The position numbers were made by a program, and so were the translations under genes. Of a DNA stretch of 64,000 nt, positions 11,640 through 22,670 are shown one piece after another. The stretch is taken from assembly GCA_964036275.1 (NCBI GenBank), contig OZ038436.1, positions 20,363,904 through 20,427,903 of the forward strand. Direction: 5' to 3'. This DNA comes from Litoditis marina (taxonomy: Eukaryota > Nematoda > Chromadorea > Rhabditida > Rhabditidae). The notes under the pieces were generated by a model. That model did not search any database. It saw only the letters and a program-made list of their open reading frames with translations, and was not told where the DNA came from. How positions within the stretch are numbered: the first letter of the stretch is position 1; each line of letters starts with the position of its first letter.

Positions 11640-12553
11640 TAGTCAGAGGTATTCGAAGCTTACTGTAGGTTACAAAGTAATTAGTAAAATTCGTGAAAAT
11701 GTCCTGTAATGAAGCTCGGTTTATTTATTATGTATTCATTTCAAATGAGTGATAGCAAAATTTGTGTAGTCATTAGTCAATATCTGTAGTTCGGGAGCAT
11801 TCAAAAGATTGTTCCCCTATACCCAGTCTATAACAACTTTTTTCCGGTAAAAGAATGTCGAACATATTATATCAGTTGCTTCAAAGATGTAACGATTCGC
11901 ACTTTTTCTTTCACTTAACGTTTGTTATAGTTGGTTTTCGTGGGTGTGTCCTGTATTTTTTATACAAAAATTAATACTTTCTCATATGTTCATTATAATT
12001 TTTCTCACGCGACAGATATTTCCTCGTTCTGGGTCAATAACAGAAATTAGTTTTAAAGGACAAACGACTAGTTCCTTTGTCACTTCATTGAGAATCTCTG
12101 ATAGATTTTGCTTCACCGCGATTATGATTTGCTGTTGGTGGTCTGTTTATTTTCGTAATGTTTGTGAGATTTGACGTGATATTTCATGCTGTATACTTGG
12201 TAATATACACAGAAGTGCATTGAAGTTTTATCTGACTGCAGTTTTTGAACTAACAACAAAGTTATGCTCCATTCTCATGAACACAGTGTTTTGCAGTGCC
12301 TGGAATCTATCGGAAATTTGTAAAAATTACAAAACTTGTGAAATTTGGTGTCCTATCTTCTTTCACTACTCATTGAACGTAACTTCACCGTTTGAAATAG
12401 TTTTTGACCCATCGGACCTACGAAGCTGTGCTATATACGGTGCCAGTAACTGAATTCTTATGAACAGGTTCTTTTCGAGCTGAACCATCTCCCGAGAAGT
12501 CATCACAAAGTCGATTCAGCATAGGGTTACGATCTCACATTGAGCACTGGGAA
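11640..12553. other. Transition from array to unique DNA; no gene recognised
   Basis: To about 11,730 the sequence is decayed array spacer. After that it is AT-rich with only short unconvincing ORFs (for example a 77-codon one at 12220-12453). It precedes the first exon of the receptor gene. Confidence 0.5.
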
Positions 12554-15500
12554 ATGAAAGGAAATGAAACATCTTATATGAACTACGTGGATATGGCTAC
12601 ACAAGTGGTGAGCTGTTTAGTTTCTGGGAGCGAAAATTTAACATTGAGAGCCAGAAGAAAATTCAATATCATAAAGAGTCAGATTCATTATTCGTCTGAC
12701 TAATAGGAAATTTTAAACAGAAACGAGCGTTTCGCTGGCGCACAAATCACCTCACTAACACTAACTGGAACGAAACAGGAATATATAGTCGAGAGGGTAC
12801 TGTATATCTCTATTTCCGCTGTGTACGCACACATGTCTCCGAGTCCAAAGCTTTCTAATTATGTGCTCTAATAGCGCAGTTGTTAGCGCCCTGCTAGGAG
12901 ACTTTTGCTCGCAGGTTCGGTTTCGACAAGATACAGAAATGTATAAATTTGGCACTCACTATATAAGACGGTTCCAACTAAAAAAATTTCAAAATTCAAA
13001 GTAATTCTCGGAATGCTGTCAATCTGTGAACGGGAACTTTTTGTTGCGCCTTGCGGTCGAAACGACACAATTTAAGGTTTCTTGTCAACGCGATGTTGGC
13101 ATTTGACAATAAGATTCAGATTATTTTGGCAAATGCTAAGTGAACGGAGTTCGCTTGTCACTTGTCACCCAAAGGGATCATCTTTACTATTTGCCATTTG
13201 CACTGATTCATTTTGACACGTGCCAAACCGTTGAGAGGATTCGAACCCTTGGCCGTTGGGCCAACCGAAAGCAAGCGCACTACCACTACACTAAGGGAGC
13301 ACCTGCATTTGAAAAGAATGGACCGCGCTATATATAACCCCGCCGCAATTGTTCAGATTAACGTCGCCACACATGAGTGTATTAAAAGGGATTAGTTTAT
13401 TAAAAAAAATTAATTTTCATAAATATAAAACGTGAATTTAAAACACACCAAAAAACATTTCAGCTAGTTAAAAGCCAGTAGCAACTTTTTGCCCATAATC
13501 GCAGGTTTAAGTGTTTACTGTATTCCCTTTTCCGTTTCCCGTTTTTTCTTTCAAAAGTTCGCACCCATAATTCGATAATCTATTCTCATCCCGTTATGAA
13601 TAAGCCCGCCCCGGTGTGTGTACGAACTGTTCGCGCATTAGAACGTAGCCCGCTTAGTGTAGTGGTAAGCGTGTCGCTTTTGGTGTGGCGGGGTCAGGTT
13701 CGATTCTCGCGTGAGGCAAAACCTGGTTGACACGTGTCAAGAAAGAGGATCGTTCCTGGCAATTGTCAGTGTTGAGCAGTGATAATATCACTTGCCAAGT
13801 GTTGAGCAGTGATAGTATAGTCGTCGCCAACGGAAAGGCGGGAGGGTACTGTATATCTCACTTTTCGCTGTGTACGCACACATGTCTTCGATTCCTAAGC
13901 TTCCCGCTATGTGCTCTAATAGCGCAGTGGCTAGCGCCCTGCTACGAGTCTTTTGCTCGCAGGTTCGATTCCGGCGAGAGACAGAAATTTATAAATTTGG
14001 CACTCACTATATCCCTTGGCAGACATCAATATCCATGTTGGCGCTTGTCATTTGGGTTGGCTCTAATATTTCCCAGACACAACAGCAATTTTGACAAGAT
14101 AATGGTTTACGTGTCACACCCACCCTGTTAACAACATTTTGGTTAAAAAAACGGGAACTTTGAAAAAATTCAGTTGGACCCGTCTTATATGTTTGTACAC
14201 AGCGTGTGTTGAGGCGGCTTGGACGGCTGCCCTCAGAGAGACAACAAAATTGTTCCGTGAAAGATAACCAATAAGAAATCGTCTACAGAAAACAACAAGT
14301 TTCTAGATGCTGAAATGGGATCCGGAAAATTGTCCTCGGATGGATCAACCTGCGTGGGCTAGCAATCTCATTGCTTATCTCTCTCTCACACTTATTGTCA
14401 TTTACATTTTTGTGCTGATTTGTATCTACCGGTCCAGTGGAACGAATACCAGCAAGTCGTTCTATCGGTGCGCCTACATGCTGTCGATTGGAGATCTGGC
14501 TATCATTATTTTGGGAATCAGAGGTATGTGCTCGTTGTAATGCAGATGGTACTTTTCGTTTTTTAGTACATTGCCGACGAAAAGTGATCCATGCGCGGTA
14601 CCTATCTGCAAAATCTGATGAATATCTCTGGAGCGATATCTCCGAGTTGAACGTACTCAGAGAGAGCATTGTTGCATACGAGAATTGTTCGAAAAGCGCG
14701 TGGGATATTTCTCATGAGGTGCTCATGAGCTACGGTGGATCAGAACTGCGCTTCTGTGAGGCCGTATGCCTGTAATTTCCTGGTCCTAGTTGGGATGTTA
14801 TCCCGATCTGAATTGGCTAGGAAATGACCGAATCGAGCTCGGCATAACATCCCAACCCAGCCCGGGATGTTTCATGCATACGGCCTCTGGTCTTTACTGA
14901 TGCATTGTTTCCAGAGAGCATCCTACGTAACTGTATCGTTCGCGGTGATCCAGCTCTGCTACTGGCTTACACTGCCGCGTCTACGTTGGGGATACACATG
15001 ACTGCTACCGTTAACCTGACATTTGCCGCCGTGAGACTGGCTACAGTGTTCTGGAACCTTGAGGTGGGTACTATTTTATTATTTTAATTATCAATAAGAA
15101 ACATCTAAGATCTGTTCCTTGACAAACAATTGAAATCTAAAGTATTTGATGTCACTCTGTCCACACAAAGTTTTTTGGATCGGAATTTCGAGCAAAGTAG
15201 TTTTTACTTGCCCAGAAGTTAAACTTTGTTAGTCATAGAATGTTTGGAAAGCTGATGAACAAAACAGAACATAACTGTTTCGTGAAAAGCCATTTTTTAA
15301 ATCAATTCGACCATTTTCTGAGCTTTTCATGAGAACAAAGATTGCTATCATCAACAAACCTCCTCAATGTGGTTACTGTAGTACAAATGATAATGACAAA
15401 TTCGACAAAATGTTTTTACAGAAAGCAGACAAAGTTGCTACTTTTGGGTTGACTATGTCGTTCATTTGGACTGCAAGTCATGTGCTGGCCGTTCATTTCG

Positions 15501-17093
15501 GGTTCGCTCAGGCTATTTATTTTGATAATGGCAAAATAAAGAGCAGGCCACTCTTTCCGTTTCGACAAACGCGACGAAAAGTACCATTCTACATGGTAGC
15601 GGTCACTTTTTTGATCTATGTCGTCACAGCTTGGAAACTTAAGAAGGTACGGCTTGTAGTTGGTTCATATTCGTACGGTGACAGTAGACCTTCGGAAGTT
15701 TCTAGAATCTATCTTGCTTTATAGAAATACCATCTATGTGGAAACGAACATGGGGATTCAGGTTTATCTATCACTTCCTGTAATCACGTTGAAAACTACT
15801 TTTTCAGTGTATTTTCTCTCGAAAATGAAAGCGAAAATGAAAGATGACTGAAAATATAGGTCGGGATTGAAATGCCTGTAACGGATTATCGCTTAATTTT
15901 GCATGTAATCGGTGATATTTTTCAGTCGCAGCGACAAGCGAACAGCACGAGCAAAACTTCTCGTGAAATATTGTTTCTGTCTCAATCGATGATAATTTTC
16001 CTAAAACAAGTTATCTATCTGCTTATCATCAACAACATATTGTTCCAAACAGACATAATAACAAAAGACGTCAACACGCAATTCAAGTACTTTGTGAGAC
16101 CCATCACGGCCGGGATCACCCCGGTACGTCCATTCTTGTTTTTTTAAATCTTCAAGTTGTTATAGAGATAGCTATTTCGTTATTGCACGTCTATAGTGAG
16201 TGCCAAATTTAAAAAAATTTGTCTCTTGCCGGAATCGAACCTGCGAGCAGAAGTTTCATAGCAGGGCGCTAACCACTGCGCCATTAGAGCACATAACCGG
16301 AAAGCTTTGGAATCGAAGACATGTGTGCGTACTCAGCGGAAAGTGAGATATACTGTACCCTCTCGCCTTTCCGTTGGCGACGAATATAGCTAACGTCAAT
16401 GAGAAACTCTGCGTGTGATTTAGGGAGAGTAAGGAATACGCCTATAGAGCTCGCTCTTTCCAAATCAGGATTGTACGGTGTACGTTGCCCTATCCCGCTG
16501 TGTTTGTACTTCCCTATGCTGTTTCATTGCAATTCTATACCCATGACGTATCGAGACCAAGCTAGAATGAGCATATGGCACTCATTGTAAACGTAACAGT
16601 TTCGCGTTCGCACGCTTAGCACTTTCAATGATCAACGTCAACACAGAGATCTGGTACAGCGGTGAAAGGGCGTGTGCGTGAGAAGGCCCTCATACCCGGG
16701 ATCTATTTGTGAAAGTCTGAGTTCACATGAACATTACACATGTTATCTTATCAGATTCCAAGCATTGCACGAGTTTTCCCCTCGTACCAATTAGCACATT
16801 ACTGGGAAGCTCGTGATGGTTTTGTCTGATATCTTTGAGTTTTGAATAATGAATTCTGGGTTCTGTGCAAAATGTGTTCGCATATTTAACAGAGCTTCAG
16901 AATATCACCCCCAGAGAGAGAATTTCGGTTTTCAATATATATATGAATTTTTTAGTTTCTCTATCTTGTTTTCTCTACAAACGTCAGAAGGACTGCGACT
17001 CGAATGTGCGGACTGGGAAAACGTGTCCAACGTCATGAAATCGGATTGAACAATATGCAAACCGTTGCCACCACAGCCGCCAGTAGAACATAA
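12554..17093 (+). CDS. Seven-TM chemoreceptor-like GPCR, copy 1
   Basis: Six exons in phase: 12554-12607, 14307-14523, 14915-15063, 15422-15646, 15926-16123, 16956-17093 (981 nt, 326 aa). Predicted membrane spans fall near residues 39-58, 71-89, 112-136, 146-168, 195-211, 229-253 and 270-290, with the last crossing the final intron (VRPITAGITP joined to FLYLVFSTNVRR). The N-terminus has an NET sequon and the C-tail is basic. This is the layout of nematode serpentine chemoreceptors acting in sensory-neuron cilia, but the sr class could not be assigned. Introns are loaded with insertions: family-1 copies A and B, the family-2 element, a palindromic element at 14.8 kb, and family-1 copy C before the last exon. 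A close paralog follows at 19.6 kb. Confidence 0.8.
12786..12961 (+). mobile_element. Family-1 tRNA-bearing TIR element, copy A
   Basis: It begins TAGTCG and ends CACTCACTA, with TA on each side. Compared with other copies it lacks about 18 bp near the left end. It carries a tRNA-like region (about 12862-12930) with a B box GGTTCGGTTTC. It abuts the left end of the family-2 element, sharing the TA at 12962-12963. It lies in intron 1 of receptor copy 1. Confidence 0.8.
13226..13302 (-). other. tRNA-like unit in family-2 element, copy 1
   Basis: Read on the minus strand it has an A-box-like TTAGTGTAGTGGTAGTGCG and a B box GGGTTCGAATCC. The anticodon arm does not give a canonical 7-nt loop, so I call it tRNA-like rather than a tRNA. 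Confidence 0.6.
13648..13718 (+). other. tRNA-like unit 2 in family-2 element, copy 1
   Basis: 71 nt with A box TTAGTGTAGTGGTAAGCG and B box AGGTTCGATTCTC. The anticodon stem would close an oversized loop holding TTTTGG. A near-identical unit is at 49830-49900 on the other strand. Confidence 0.6.
13818..14009 (+). mobile_element. Family-1 tRNA-bearing TIR element, copy B (nested)
   Basis: 192 bp, TAGTCGTCGCC...GGCACTCACTA, between TA dinucleotides. The matching site in the family-2 copy at 49.7 kb is empty, reading (as complement) gtgatattatcacttggcag, so the insertion added the element and a duplicated TA. The tRNA-like part is 13913-13982, with A box TAGCGCAGTGGCTAGCGC and B box AGGTTCGATTCC. 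Confidence 0.88.
14758..14887. mobile_element. Palindromic MITE-like element in receptor intron 2
   Basis: The ends GAGGCCGTATGC and GCATACGGCCTC are exact inverted repeats. Inside, 'ttgggatgttat' and 'ataacatcccaa' form a second inverted pair. The whole 130 bp could fold into one imperfect hairpin. The paralog intron lacks it. Confidence 0.75.
16194..16386 (-). mobile_element. Family-1 tRNA-bearing TIR element, copy C
   Basis: Reverse-oriented copy (TAGTGAGTGCC... to ...GGCGACGAATA) with TA flanks. It contains the tRNA-like unit with the B box seen as 'ggaatcgaacct'. It lies in the last intron of receptor copy 1. Confidence 0.82.
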
Positions 17094-19563
17094 ACACAGT
17101 GTTACATTTATTTGAATCGAGTATATCATAGATAACTTTTCTGTATGTTTCTATTATTTCTGTATTGTTCCGTAATGTTGTTTCCTTTTTTCCTCATTCA
17201 CAAACGAGTACGTGTATTCGTGCTTGAATTTCTTTCCCGTGATGATCGGACCACTCCTGCCGAGGTCGCCATATAATGATTGTGCTGCCAGTGGAAGACG
17301 TTTGTTGGGATCGAGAGGTTTCATTCGATCGGAAGAAGAGACACAATAACGCCATCGATGGCTTTATTTTTATATGGTTTTACGTGGCCTTATTATGCGT
17401 GTTTTATCCCGCAGAATACTAACGGGAAAAGAAAAATTCACAGTAGGAACGGAAACAATAATACGAGACAATATATAAATAATGGAAATATATAAAAAAC
17501 GTTATTAGATTGAATGCATTGAGCATTCATCAAACAAAGAAACCATGTTAAATAACAAGTACTGAATTTGATGTATTATTTCGTGATGTGTAACAAAGAA
17601 ATTTTTTTTTTGCGTCAATCGTTCATGTAAAATCTCCAATAATAAGCCAATAGTTTTCCCTGGAGTAAATTTTGTTCCAATGCGACTTGATTACTGAAGT
17701 TAACTAAAGCTTTCATGACACTCTCATTGGAATCCGTACTTGTTGAAAACGAGAAAAATGATAATTCACCGAATGTATCATATACAATTTGGTTTTATGC
17801 CTTTTCACCCATTTACCGAGAAATTAAGTTTCTGGTCAATGTATTGGTTTTGAGTAGACTTCGAAATCACTTGAATCTGCAACTAACTGGGCAAGGTCAG
17901 CACAAAAGTGGCTTGCTGATTAGCACGGAATTGTCTGAGTCACTCAAAAAGTTCCGAGCCAATTGGCCAGCCATTTTTGTAGAGAGCGTTCCCGACGAGA
18001 GAGTGTGCGGGTCAGAGAAACGCAGTTCTGCGGCCTCATTATATGCATGGCAACCCAACAACTTGCATGTCGGAGAGCCGCATACTGTCTGCCTGTCTGC
18101 GGCTCTATGAACTGCGTGCTCTGTCGCTTTTTCAGCTTGCTTACTACAGAATAATGACTTAATGTTTCTGAGAGAACTATAGCACCTGAAATACGAGAAA
18201 CCTCAGACTGGACAATGCTTGTGTGAATTTCCGTTCAGAATAACTATGAGTGAAACCTTGAGCTTGCAAAGAAAGTTTATCGATTTTGTATAGGTTCCTC
18301 ATTTGAACAAGGTCTAATCTAGTATGGATCTGGACTGGATTCTCACTATGACAATAACAGAAGTAGGTATGGTTGAAAATTACTGGAAGAACTCATTCAG
18401 CGTTTGAAACAACATGTTTAATAGCTTTTCATGAACCAACAGCAAAACATGAAATCAACATACCGGTGTTCGTAAAAATCGCCACTGTACGGAACTGTTT
18501 TAATCTCCATGGGCCGATTTGTTTGGAAGACTAGATGGAAAATGACGAGAAAGCAGAAGGGAGAGTACGATTTTTCTTTTTTTTTAAATTTCAATAATTA
18601 CTTTATAGTCGGATAGTTTCTGTGTTGTACGTTTTTTATTATACTGTTAGTCAATTGCTCAGTCACATTAAAAAAGGTAAGACACCAATGAAGAAATTTA
18701 CTCTGATCTTTCTGATCAATTTTAGTCAGAACTCGATCTCTCCATATTGGTGTCTGGCGTCCTTTAAACATGTTACAAAGTGTACGACTCTTCATTTGAA
18801 TGCTTACTTCACGTGACGATTCCATTTACTTCTAGAATACACGGAAGTTGTTTCGATGCTATTTGATTACTGAAGTGAACTGAGGCTAAATGACTGTTTC
18901 GTTGAAATACGTAGACTTGTTGAGAAGAAGGGAAAACTGTCATTCACCAAGTGCATTAGGTACATTGTTTCACACGCTAGTACACTCCGCTACTATTTAG
19001 TGGAAAATTCTACGCAATGCTGCGCGTTCGAGGATCTTTTAAAATAATCTAAAATGTGTTGCTGTCATTCCGGATGTTAGAGTGAAGCTATTTTTGTTAG
19101 CTCCACTCTAATAGTTGATACTATTCTAACACATATATTTAGCATTTTCTCACAGTAACCACGTTTCATCATGCGAGGTACGTAGGAGGAAGTAGATTCA
19201 ACGTGTCTCATTTCTAGTAAACGGAGTTCGCGGAACTGAAGTATGTACTACTTTCACACACAACCACCATAATATTTTCACACAGAAACTCATTTGTGGA
19301 ATATAAACGTCTCTTTTTTTGTAGACTGTATTTTCAGCATTATAAGACTTACCTACACAAGTTTAACTCAACCTGTATACATTTACGAGTTGAAGTTATT
19401 GATGGTATGGTTATTGATGGTAAAGCACAATGGGAACTATTAGCCATTTTTGAAACATGAATTGATTTTGTTCAAATACTGTGTATCAACTGTTCAGCTC
19501 ACATTGAACTTATTGGAAATATTCCAGTGAGAGCCTTTCGTCACTTCATTACTTTAGTTGGAG
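17094..19563. other. Intergenic region between receptor paralogs
   Basis: No convincing gene. Two diverged related stretches (about 17690-17795 and 18865-18965, sharing 'gattactgaagt', 'aactg/aa' and 'cattcacc'-type words) suggest an old duplication. A hairpin lies at 19077-19111. ORFs such as 17715-18110 lack codon structure or homologous neighbours. Confidence 0.5.
19077..19111. other. 14-bp stem hairpin
   Basis: TTAGAGTGAAGCTA and TAGCTCCACTCTAA pair with a single A-C mismatch around a 7-nt T-rich loop. Confidence 0.7.
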
Positions 19564-22389
19564 ATGAATAAGACATCTTATATGAACTATGTTCACATGG
19601 CCACACAAGTGGTAGGTTATTTCACATTAAAACATTGACATTTTTTGCAAGATTCAACTCTAATAGACGTTAAGGAATAGCCAGACTACATATATGTGTA
19701 ATGTACCATTCCGACCCAAGAGGATAGTTTTACCAGTGGGTTATCGACCTCCCCAACAATAATTCACCTTTGTACGGAAAATTGAGATGATCAACGACGA
19801 CAAATAGCGCATCAAATTGAGTTGAAGCTTTCAATTGAGCCTGATACACCTAGATGATACCACCGCGCCACCGTGCCAACTATGATATTTTCCAGGTTCT
19901 TTTATGGGATCCAGAAAACTGTAGCCGAATGAACCAACCAGCGTGGGCTAGCAACTTCATTGCCTATCTCTCCCTCATACTTGTCCTTATATACATTTTT
20001 GTCCTAATTTGTATTCATCGGGCAAGTGATTCAAATACCAGCAAGTCGTTCTATCGATGCGCTTCTATGTTGTCGATTGGAGATCTGGCTATTATTGTTT
20101 TGGGAATTAGAGGTAATAACTAAATAATCGAATACATTGGGGCTGATTCTTTAAAGGTCCCAATGTCCCAATCCAATGTCCCAACGTCCCATTTCAATGT
20201 CTCCGTGCCTCAATGTCTCGTTCCATATTCCCAATGTCCTATTCCAATGTCCCATTCTTAAATTTCCTCGTCGAACAACGACATCCTTCAGTGTCTGCGC
20301 TCTGCCAATTTGTCATCTACGTCTCTAGCACTCACTTGTCTGGCGCTCTCTCATGTATACACACTCTCTGGCGCTCTCTCACGTCTACACACTCTCGCAC
20401 ACCAATGTCTCGCACTCTCCGCCTAATGTACAGTCTCTAACGTGCTCTAGAGTAGTCGAAGCCACGCATGGAAACGAGATATTGGGACATTGAAATTAGA
20501 CATTGGAACATGGAGACTGTGAAATGAGTATGCAGAGGCGGTGGCACGTTCTATAGTTGTGTTTTTTGCCTTTTTATGCAGACAAAAATGAGTCGGATCT
20601 CTTTATATGTTTCACAATGATCCACTATTTGCAGAGAGCATCGTGCGTAACTGTATCGTTCGCGGGGATCCAGCTCTGTTTCTGGCTTACGAAACGGTGT
20701 CTACCTTGGGGATACAGATGACATCCAGCGTCAATCTCACATTTGCCGCAGTGAGACTGGTGACAGTGTTCTGGAACCTTGAGGTACGTATTTACACAAA
20801 ATGTCCCACTCAGCATAACTTGAGAAAACAAAACCGTATAAAAACATTCATTTTTCACTGACGTCTTTTCATCAAATAATGGGAAAACTGGGAGTTTCTA
20901 TATTTCGCGGTTCGTGTACTCGTTCCAGCTTTTCCACAATCTTTGTATGGTAACAGTGTTGTTTAAAGACAATCAATGTTTCAGAAAGCAGACAAAGTTG
21001 CTATATTTGGATTGATGTTGTCATTCGTTTGGACTGTGACCCATGTGCTGGCATTTCATTTTGGATTTGCGAAGTCTATTTATCTTGAGGGTCGCAAAAT
21101 AAATAGCAAGCCACTGTTTCCATTCGGATATACTGAAAATAAAGTACCACTCCAAATGGCAGCAGTTACCTTTGTCATCTACATCATCACAGCGTGGAAA
21201 CTCAAGAAGGTACAGTTACGAACAGTGTTCGAGTAAAAGTCAAATGCAAAATAGGAAGATAGTTTGTGGTAAAAAGCTGATATCAAAACAAAAGAATGAC
21301 CTTTTACTTTATGTACATATGAAAACCCAAACTCGCACCACGAAGCAATATAAACCAAGATAAACCTAAACTGAATGATCAACGAAGGTCAACATTGAAT
21401 CGTTACAATTGTTACCAGAGCCTTGCATCAACGGTTTAGTGCGCGACGGCTCTTACTACATATTACATACTATCAACGCGACGTCAATATGTAATAAACT
21501 GTATATAACCAGAGTCTCTAACAGTACTGTGTTTGTGGATAGTTTACGCATTCCCAACGAGGTGCGCTACAGTAAGCCGTCCGAATTCTCGGGCACTTTT
21601 AGGCACTTATTTTATCCTGTATAACTACTTTCTACGTCTTCACTCATGACCATCAAAATACCAACTCGCTTCAATTGAAGCTTTCTCTCACAAACTGGAG
21701 GCGAGCACTCTGTTTGTTGTTTGTTTGTTTGTTTGTGTTTGTGAACAATGTTGTTTATTTTCTCCTGTATCTCCGAATGGTGTTCACACGAAATTCAATC
21801 TTTAAGGCTGTGAATCTATTCAGTTGTACGTATTCTGAATACCATTTTCCAGTCGCAGCGTCAAGCGAATAATACGAACAGAGTTTCTCGTGAAATTTTG
21901 GTTCTGGCTCAATCTATGATTATTTTCCTGAAACAAGTTATCTATTTGTTAATTATCAATAATTATTTAATCCGAGTAGATATATTCACCAAAGATCTCA
22001 ACACAGAGTTCAAATACTTTGTGAGACCTATCACAGCCGGAATCACCCCGGTACGTTCATTATATAGTTCGCGCCGTTCCCACTGAGACCCCCCTATATA
22101 GTTCGCGCCGTTCCCACTGAGACCATCTGAGAACGTGTTGTTCTTTTCATGTACGTCTGTTCGTATATTAGCTGCCCATTCCATTCGACTCGTTTCTCAG
22201 ACATTCATCACAAATCCTGAGAAAAGTCGTTGTGCATCCTTCGATAATCTTGCGCTGTATTCTGACAAGAACTCATTATTTTCCCACAACGGTAGTGGGT
22301 GTCTCGAGGTTCTTCGTAACCGTATGCGTGACTTGGCAGAATTCGACGGGGGTTCGAGGACACACAAGTTTTTGTATTTTTGCAAATGA
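19564..22389 (+). CDS. Seven-TM chemoreceptor-like GPCR, copy 2 (altered 3' end)
   Basis: The first five exons match copy 1 in length and phase: 19564-19611, 19896-20112, 20635-20783, 20985-21209, 21853-22050. They encode six TM segments and the start of the seventh (FKYFVRPITAGITP). The proteins share most residues, for example TSYMNYV, WDPENC, NQPAWASN, RNCIVRGDPAL and FLKQVIYLLIINN. No homolog of copy 1's last exon (PFLYLVFSTNVRR) was found. A possible substitute exon, 22201-22389 in phase after a TTTCTCAG acceptor (TFITNPEKSRCASFDN), would give 341 aa but with a shortened TM7. Its sequence contains a 17-bp piece identical to the tRNA-Gly 3' half. The gene may be a recent pseudogene or a remodelled receptor. 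Confidence 0.65.
20150..20535. repeat. Inverted CAATGTCCCA repeat block in receptor copy 2 intron 2
   Basis: The left arm is a run of CAATGTCCCA-like words. The right arm (about 20480-20520) holds the complement, TGGGACATTG and AGACATTGG. The middle has an imperfect 'ctctggcgctctctca...tacacactct' tandem repeat. It resembles a MITE with sub-terminal repeats. Confidence 0.7.
22061..22124. repeat. Perfect 30-bp direct repeat
   Basis: 'tatatagttcgcgccgttcc' and the next 10 bases occur at 22061-22090 and again at 22095-22124, separated by 4 C/T bases. It lies just after the donor of receptor copy 2 exon 5. Confidence 0.9.
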
Positions 22390-22599
22390 TAAAGCCGAGT
22401 TCAAAATACAAATGTAGTATTGTCTTTTTACGTGGTAGCAGCAATCCTTGAAAAAGAAATTAGCAACTTTATTTTTTTATCGAAAATTATTTTTCAGCGA
22501 AAACTTTCAAATTAGACCGAATCTCCCCCTGTTATATTGTCGAGTGCTCATCTACCATTGGACTGCTGGCTGTCCGCTAAGGATTGCTGTTTGAACATA

Positions 22600-22670
22600 G
22601 CGTCCGTGGTGTAATGGTCAGCATGGATGCCTTCCAAGCATTCGACGGGGGTTCGATTCCCCCCGGACGC
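22600..22670 (+). tRNA. tRNA-Gly(UCC), isolated plus-strand copy
   Basis: It is identical to the array consensus, but on the opposite strand about 11 kb away, with unrelated flanks. It is followed by ATATTTTGTTTTTG, a Pol III terminator resembling that of the array copies. Confidence 0.95.

Larger units (their letters stand above)
12964..14187 (+). mobile_element. Family-2 large TIR element with two tRNA-like units, copy 1
   Basis: The ends are inverted repeats: TAAGACGGTTCCAACTAAA on the left, and a right end whose complement reads TAAGACGGGTCCAACTGAA. TA flanks each side. There is no transposase ORF. It contains a minus-strand tRNA-like unit (13226-13302) and a plus-strand one (13648-13718). 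A family-1 element (copy B) is nested inside. Without that insert it is about 1030 bp, matching the second copy at 49.6 kb. Confidence 0.85.

Noticed and set aside
1..11640. CRISPR-like array
   Set aside because: The repeats are long, contain complete tRNA genes, and spacers are not unique short sequences; the genome is eukaryotic.
13648..13718. Functional tRNA call for the tRNA-like units in the mobile elements
   Set aside because: A and B boxes are good but the anticodon arm does not form a standard stem with a 7-nt loop.
12786..14009. Calling the family-1 repeat a classical SINE
   Set aside because: The tRNA-like part suggested it, but copies have inverted ends and TA flanks and no A-rich or short-repeat tail.
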